Assembly (NCBI GenBank): GCA_947034885.2
Contig: OX344750.2
Coordinates: 4,836,001-4,900,000 of the forward strand
Reading direction: 5' to 3'
Source: Thuidium tamariscinum
Taxonomy: Eukaryota > Streptophyta > Bryopsida > Hypnales > Thuidiaceae
Length of the DNA stretch: 64,000 nucleotides
Each line of letters opens with the position of its first letter. The stretch's first letter is position 1. The notes beneath the pieces are model-generated. The model did no database searches and was not told the origin of the DNA. It was given only the letters and a program-made list of their open reading frames with translations. The position numbers and the translations under genes are program-made. Below, one piece after another: positions 58,234 to 64,000 of this stretch.

Positions 58234-58938
58234 ATGGGAGTGGAGGCTACTACAGCGGACGTGGAGGATTCCAAGCAGTCCACTGCTCACACCACCAACA
58301 AGGTGAAGGCCGTGGACAGCGAGAAAGGGACACTGACAGATCACGTCGAGAGAGACATCCAAAAGAAACGCCGTAAGCTGAAAACATGTTGCACCTGGTG
58401 CGGGATCCCGGCTCTCGTGGTGGCCATCGTCATCGTCGCCTTGAGCCAAACCATCTTCAAGTTCCGGGACCCCGACATCACATTGTCCGAGGTTCGATTC
58501 TCCGGAGTGAAGGTGGACTACTCCCTGCCCTTGAGCCCGTCGTCTGTGAATGCTTCCCTGTCGGCCAACATGAACGTGTACAACCCCAACCACTACACCT
58601 TCAAATTCACCAACAGTACCATCCATGTGGTGTACCACGACATGAATGTGGGCAACATCTCCATGCCGGCCGGGGAGCTTCGGCCGGGCAAGGCCGTGGC
58701 ATTGCCTGCTCTCGTCACGGTGGGCTCGTTGAATCTGGGAAGCTCCATGAGCAACTTGTACCAAGACTTCAAACAGAACGAGCTCCCGTTCGCCATGAGC
58801 GTCAACATTCCAGGAAGAGTCAATGTGGTTCACCTGTTCAAGCACGATGTGGTGCTGGAGTATCACTGCGACGTCACCTTCTGGGTTGGAAACGCGACCA
58901 TGAAGGACTATCTGTGCTGGAAGAAGGTCCACATGTAG
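58234..58938 (+). CDS. LEA-2/NHL (NDR1/HIN1-like) membrane protein, 234 residues
   Basis: Single exon, ATG at 58234 (MGVEATTADVEDSKQST). The frame is open further upstream without an ATG, so this is the first start. A hydrophilic N-terminal half ends in a basic stretch (KKRRKLKTCCTWCG), then one membrane span (about residues 57-77, IPALVVAIVIVALSQTIF). The C-terminal LEA-2/WHy beta-sandwich runs from FKFRDPDITLSEVRF through NMNVYNPNHYTFKF and several N-glycosylation sequons (NAS, NST, NIS, NAT) to the end. This is the layout of NHL proteins, type II anchors at the plasma membrane linked to stress and defence; the exact role here is inferred. The gene is strongly GC-biased against AT-rich flanks. 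The long antisense ORF covering it (58932-58204) is a by-product of that bias. Confidence 0.92.
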   Translation: MGVEATTADVEDSKQSTAHTTNKVKAVDSEKGTLTDHVERDIQKKRRKLKTCCTWCGIPALVVAIVIVALSQTIFKFRDPDITLSEVRFSGVKVDYSLPLSPSSVNASLSANMNVYNPNHYTFKFTNSTIHVVYHDMNVGNISMPAGELRPGKAVALPALVTVGSLNLGSSMSNLYQDFKQNELPFAMSVNIPGRVNVVHLFKHDVVLEYHCDVTFWVGNATMKDYLCWKKVHM

Positions 58939-60692
58939 CCGTTCAAAACCGAGCCTTCGCGAAGCATCAGGAGGCTCTAGACTTAGGAAGCTCTTCCATT
59001 TAGATAGCTCCAGTTCTAGAGTTGGATAATTACTCCTATTTTCTGCACTGCTTTCTGCAACTATTTCTGCTACACTTTGAAAAGAATTGCTACAGTAATA
59101 CCTGAATTAGTGTCGTCAACTACGACCAAATTGGTAGAGAAGAGAGCGTAGTTCTGGCCCAAATAGATACTATGTCAAGCACGTTGTCAAGAACTCAGAT
59201 GAAGGAGGCACATGTCAACAGGGGTCGGAGCTCAAACTGCAGAATCTGATCCTTCGGCGCCTCCGTAGTTAGTAGAGCATTGTCAACCTTCAAACAATCT
59301 TCTCAGGCGAGTAATGTCGCAATTAATACTAAATTAAAACTAATATGACTTGCTTTGTTGCCCCAGCTATGATAGCCTAATCCGTGCTAAATCTCCTTTC
59401 TGGCTGTACCCCATGTGCCCGTTATCCTAAACTTTATAATTTGATGAACGAGAAATTACTTCGAAATTCAATGACTTTTGGCCACTAATTAAGCTCACGT
59501 GGTGTGAAACCAAGTCCGCGCACCACCGAGCATTCCGACGGGTCGTAACATCTAAATGTGACTGAACAAACGGAGCTACCATCCTTAAAAGTATTGATAG
59601 TTGGTTGCTTTTGACTGATCCGTTAATTGTGATGTTCATGCAAGAGTCCTGAGTCCTGACTAACATTTAAAATTAAAACCTCTACAGAGCGGACAATATC
59701 ATTTTCAATAAATTTCTGTTTCAACTTCTGACGAAAAGGGTGATAAACTTCCACACCTAGGTTTCCACTGGAACACCCATGACCATGTCCTACGCTCGGT
59801 CGTGGAAGCGAAGGTAGTTTAACGATTAATCTGTCCTCTGTGTATTGTCCATCGTATCTTGGGAGATGAGGCTGGTGGCAATTTTTCGTTCCCAGAGACG
59901 AATTTCTACAGCACTGAAAACAGTTTGCACAAGCAAGTGTTGTCTTTCGAAATAGCTCTCAGGCTGTAGCAAAACGTCTTTCTGCGCGTCATGAAAATAG
60001 TAACCATCGCACCATAGTATAAAATTTCATCACGATCAAGCTTTCCAGAGGTTTTCATACTTTCATATCAATTACTCTCATTATCCCTTTTTCAGATACC
60101 AGTTTAAATATTTCAACTCATTCGAGAGCATTTAGCAACTAATACGAAATTGGCAACAATCTACGGACTTACAAGTTCATTCAGCCAAACCATAGGGCAC
60201 TTGTCAATCTGTAGGGACCACTTTAGATTGCACAAGTCGAAGCAACACGCTTAAATTTTAAGACAACATTATGTGCTACCTACGCTTCATTCGTTGTATC
60301 TGTTGATCGCAAAGCAGTGTTCCTTAAAAGTAACAAGCTTGAGAAAAGAAATCCTGCGCCTTGGTTCATTTGATACAAAAGCCTTTTTTATTCATTTTAA
60401 ACTCATTCTGTTCAATGTCAAGTTTACACTAGTCCAAGAAAAAAGTTTGAGGAAGGGACGCTTACATCGTTCCCATACATTCATGTGTCACCCAATGGTT
60501 GTTCCCTATAACAAGGTTCAATTGGTATTAGAAAATCTGAGCAAAACCAACTTCAATTCCGGCAGTCAACCCCAAAGCAGGACAAAATGTGTCACCTCCT
60601 TTCAAATAATACGAATTTGAACTTCGCAGTTCCGCTCTTAGAAGCGCAAAACAGAACAACTAACACTACGTATCTGAGTGGTACACTTACCT
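58939..60692. other. Intergenic DNA between convergent genes
   Basis: This lies between the 3' ends of the LEA-2 gene (plus) and the right-hand gene (minus), so it should hold both 3' untranslated regions. No further gene is supported; ORFs at 59427-59666 and 60273-60620 lack domains. Confidence 0.5.
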
Positions 60693-63600
60693 CTATTTTC
60701 CCTTGTCCTCATCACTATCCCAATCACCTAGTCCGAATGCATCTTCGTCTACTTCCTCTTCTTCAGACTGCCGAGTATGGTCAACAGCGTCGGCAACCCC
60801 TCTAATCGGTTCTCCTCGTGATGGAGGGCCTCGGACATTTCGAGAAGAATTCGCTTGCTTCAGCGTGGAATCCCGTGAGTATTTTCTGCCCATTGTTTTT
60901 CAAGATTGTGCCAACAAAGATACCGTCAGTGTGCCACAGTGAACTTAACATTAACAAGCACTAAGTGCTATTAATGAAATACTTAAGCCTATACAAAATT
61001 TTGAAATACAATAAGTAAGCATCCCATTTCCCAAATGTAAGGACCAGTTTCGTTCACTGATGCACTTAGTGGTTAAGTTTGAATCAAAAGGTTCTGTCCG
61101 TCACGTTTAATTCAGTTGATAAAGGTTCCAGAACTCACCTGGAAACGTACTGACCTCGTCCCTCAGGAGACGGAGACCTTGGACCCAACTGTACACTGCC
61201 ATCGGCTTTCGAATTCTTTGCCCAATTCACATTTTTACTTTTATATGTAACTTCGGTCTCTTGGATATTGTCACTGTTTTCACTGCTTGTTGAACTACTT
61301 TGCTCACTGCTTCTCACGTCACTGGCGCCACCTGTTTTCAGTTCTCTGGAGTCTGCTCTGGACTCACAACCGGATTCGTTGCTTTTTTTACTCCTCCCAG
61401 ACTGCCCAGATCCAAGACACTATGTCATAACCCAGAAGCACTCTGTTTCTTACCCAAGTTCACAGGGGTTTCACTTTCCAAACTTGACCATCAATTCGGA
61501 TGAGCTTGAAATGCCATTCAAGAAATGGGCGTCAATATTATGTTGATGAGGCAGAAAGGAGGAAACCAAATGTAGTTCATTAACCGCAAAGGAATAAGAG
61601 GCCAAAATTGGACCTTACGTTTTTCAGCATATTGCGCGGGTCATATGAGGACTTTCTTTTAGTCCAATTATAATTATATTTGATCAAACACATGCAATAT
61701 TCTTCCCTGATTCTGATGCTAAGAAATTTGGCCTTATCTGATTTGCACTTTCCACAGTATGACCGATCGATTTGGTCATTGTTAAATCATGAATCCTTGG
61801 TCGTTCAGGGGGTTCGAAAGGGCGAATTCATGAAGGTGTGTTCATTATATGCAAGACCATCACGCCTAGCAGTTCTCAAAACCGGCAAGGGATACAAATG
61901 AAATTTGCATGAATGCGAATGTAATTGTTGGTTTGGGATGTGCGAACCTCCTCAACACTGTACTCAGATGCATTGGAGTGATCCGAGTCAGAGTCTGTGA
62001 CGACGTTAAAGGGCGACTTAACTATTACCAAGTCACGATCACGAACAGCCATCTGTCACACACAACAGCATGTTAGAGAAAGTCAATTTATAACCTCAAA
62101 ATTCTATGACAAGAGGCAGTTATGCGTTGTGGTCGATAAGGAGAACGCAGGTAACTATCTGAAGGTTGATATTAGTTCAGATTCCACCAAATTTGTTGGC
62201 AGTGCCCATGAAGTGTAATTTCTTATTACGCATAGTTTCCACATTAATGATCATCAAAGATATTGTACAAGGGGATGGAAGGCCATCTGTCCCTTCAACT
62301 CTAGTTACCATCTTAGAAGCACAATGAATGCCATATTGAAGGTTGTATGGGTGGAATGAAATTAAAGGGTAAGAAAGCAGTGCACATAGTTTTGTGAACT
62401 TTAAACAAATTTACTCAGTGCTTACTTGCGTATGCCAGACAACAGCATCTCTCTCATACTTGACGATTTGGCGCTCATCGCCATGAATTTGAGACATACG
62501 CACTGACCGCTGCATTTCCAATGCGCTAGACATAGATTTGTATGTGGTATCACTGGAGACATCACACCGCACAGAAGCAAACTTCATACAGAGCTACGGT
62601 TACAACTATTTTCAAACAACGTTTCACGGGACCACCAAAGTCTACATTGTACATTGTGCAAGACGAACAATAGCACATGGAGTTCAAAAGACTACCATGA
62701 ATTAATGTTTGCATACCTGATACCGTTTGTGGATGATGCTATTCCAAACTTTTTTAACTCCTTACTAAGCTTGTCCCTCAAATCCTGAATTAAAAAAAGC
62801 AGAGAAAGTAACTTAATCTGATCATAACATTTTAGAGTACTTTCATCTTGCACCATTTCCACTACAACACAAAAATAATCTGGAGCACTAAAATATTGAA
62901 ACTAGTTCACTCTTGAAACAAAGTTTTCCATTGCTAGATATGCAATGAAACAACAATCCAACCAAGGGCTGATGAAAGAAATTAAACAAATCGAGTGAAA
63001 TCTCTTGTAGCCCAGGAATCTGCAAGCATCAGACATGAAGTGAGCGTCTATGACAAGCGATTTTCTTGAACTTCAATTTGTAAGCACGAAGGAGTATTCT
63101 CACGTCTCCATTCTCAGATGGTGTAGTCCGTTTCTCGACTTCATCGTCCTGCACTCAACATGGCAAAAGTATAAAACAGTGAAAATCAATACAATAACAG
63201 GGTCAATCTTAAAATCAAACTATTTGGAGGAACTTCACATAACATCCAAAAGATGACTTCCCGATAATTCATGGGGATGTCAACCATGGTCACAGAGACA
63301 ATACGGAGGTCTCCTCATGATACATAAGTAGACCTCCCCATAAATTATGGAGAAGATTTCAGCAACTTTTGGACAGCATCAAGGATAACGAAGAATTGCA
63401 TCGTATGCACTTCTAAAGTGCTACTGAATTGGCCAGATGTTCAAGCCACTGATGGTTTCTCATCTGTGACTAAAGTACAAAAATGCAAACAGCATCCTCC
63501 CCCAGTCAGCAAGATCAAAGCTAGGACTCTGGTCAAGGACAATAATATACATCGAGTTTATTCAGACACTGTATCAACACAGATGTGAACAAGAATCAGC

Positions 63601-64000
63601 ATTGCCATCACAAAATCAGATGAACTCCTAGATTCCAGAGTATTGATACTCGACAAAAAATTCGGAAAGGACTTCATACTGACTTCAAATACTATGGTAA
63701 AAGGTGAAGGGTAGTCTGAAACCTCAGTTTCATTGGTTTCAGTTTCAGTTGTTTCAATGTCAGGTATGGTGGACTGTGCACTTCCTGATGATGTGCCACA
63801 TTTGAGTTTCGGCTTTTCTGCTGGAAAGTACTTCCCAAGTTCACGTGTGACAGCATTCAGACGTGCAATGATGTTCTCTTTCGAAGGGGCTACTGTTTGA
63901 TTTAGAATTCGACTCCGGGTGACGCTCGTCAAATCAGGGTTGCTACTGAGAACAGCCAAATGAAAAGAAGGTTGTGGCTGAGGTCGAGTTTGAGGATTTC
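60693..64000 (-). CDS. Unrecognised Ser-rich, acidic-tailed protein, 3' part (gene runs off the right edge)
   Basis: Minus-strand exons that join in frame: 64000-63723 (partial), optional 63469-63425, 63148-63104, 62784-62717, 62552-62426, 62052-61948, 61401-61139 and 60885-60693, stop TAG at 60693-60695. About 373 residues are visible. In order: a Pro/Gln stretch, a helical SKENIIARLNAVTRELGKYF, a Thr/Glu run, DLRDKLSKELKKFGI, EMQRSVRMSQIHGDERQIVK with YERDAVVW, a Ser/Asp patch (VTDSDSDHSN), a long Ser/Lys/Asn-rich exon, and a tail RQSEEEEVDEDAFGLGDWDS. No signal peptide, membrane span or known domain. Preserved phase over seven junctions argues that it is real. I cannot name it; the second exon and the weak donors (GTTTCA, GTTCGC) are the least certain parts. 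Confidence 0.72.

Noticed and set aside
58204..58932. 242-codon antisense ORF opposite the LEA-2 gene
   Set aside because: It mirrors the GC-biased codons of the sense gene, has His/Val/Gly-rich text without a domain, and the sense frame is clearly the LEA-2/NHL family.
62994..63019. Possible small exon reading IPGLQEISLDL in the right-hand gene
   Set aside because: It has a good acceptor but its only donor leaves a phase that brings an immediate stop in the next exon, whereas skipping it keeps the frame open.
1..64000. CRISPR arrays, tRNA or rRNA genes, bacterial operons
   Set aside because: No spaced direct repeats with unique spacers, no tRNA-like boxes that fold, and intron-split eukaryotic genes throughout.

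Overview
The window is nuclear DNA from a land plant. Genes are split by many short GT-AG introns (mostly 150-500 bp) and set in AT-rich, repeat-dense DNA. Three gene products are recognisable as plant families: an NPC1-type sterol transporter, a PAR1 (photoassimilate-responsive) secreted protein and an LEA-2/NHL membrane protein. PAR1 and NHL proteins are typical of land plants, and plant-type telo-boxes (AAACCCTAA) are present. I cannot fix the lineage. Intron size and composition would suit a bryophyte or another seedless plant, but that is only an impression.

Layout. 1-2150: one GC-richer ORF on the minus strand with AGTACT-rich DNA on both sides, probably an undescribed DNA transposon or its remnant. 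5512-20096 (minus): a complete NPC1 homologue, which I rebuilt as 39 coding exons with continuous phase (1,318 residues). 20.1-22.5 kb is its upstream DNA. 22.5-50 kb is a gene-free block made almost wholly of small non-autonomous elements: a retroposed sequence with a 16-bp target duplication, three copies of a TA-flanked MITE (one beside its own unoccupied site), several TTAA-flanked AT-rich MITEs, fold-back elements, a MITE with perfect 26-bp termini, minisatellites and low-complexity tracts. 50004-51699 is a short copia LTR retrotransposon with matching 228-bp LTRs. Almost all of its coding part has been replaced by an inverted duplication of gag. 51.7-54.4 kb has telo-boxes and raised GC but no gene I can prove.

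54405-56193 (plus): PAR1 protein with an unusual Pro/Ser/Thr-rich C-terminal tail. 58234-58938 (plus): single-exon LEA-2/NHL protein. 60693 to beyond 64000 (minus): the 3' part of an unrecognised multi-exon gene encoding a Ser-rich, acidic-tailed protein.

The genes are not an operon and show no shared pathway. The most notable observations are (1) the NPC1 homologue carries Ser and Asn where the sterol-sensing domain normally has the Pro and Asp of the PFLVLAVGVDN motif, two changes at functionally critical sites; (2) the gag-palindrome copia element, which should make a self-complementary transcript; and (3) the TTAA-flanked MITE family and the TA-flanked MITE with filled and empty sites side by side. 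All exon limits are by-eye splice predictions; no alignments or searches were run.
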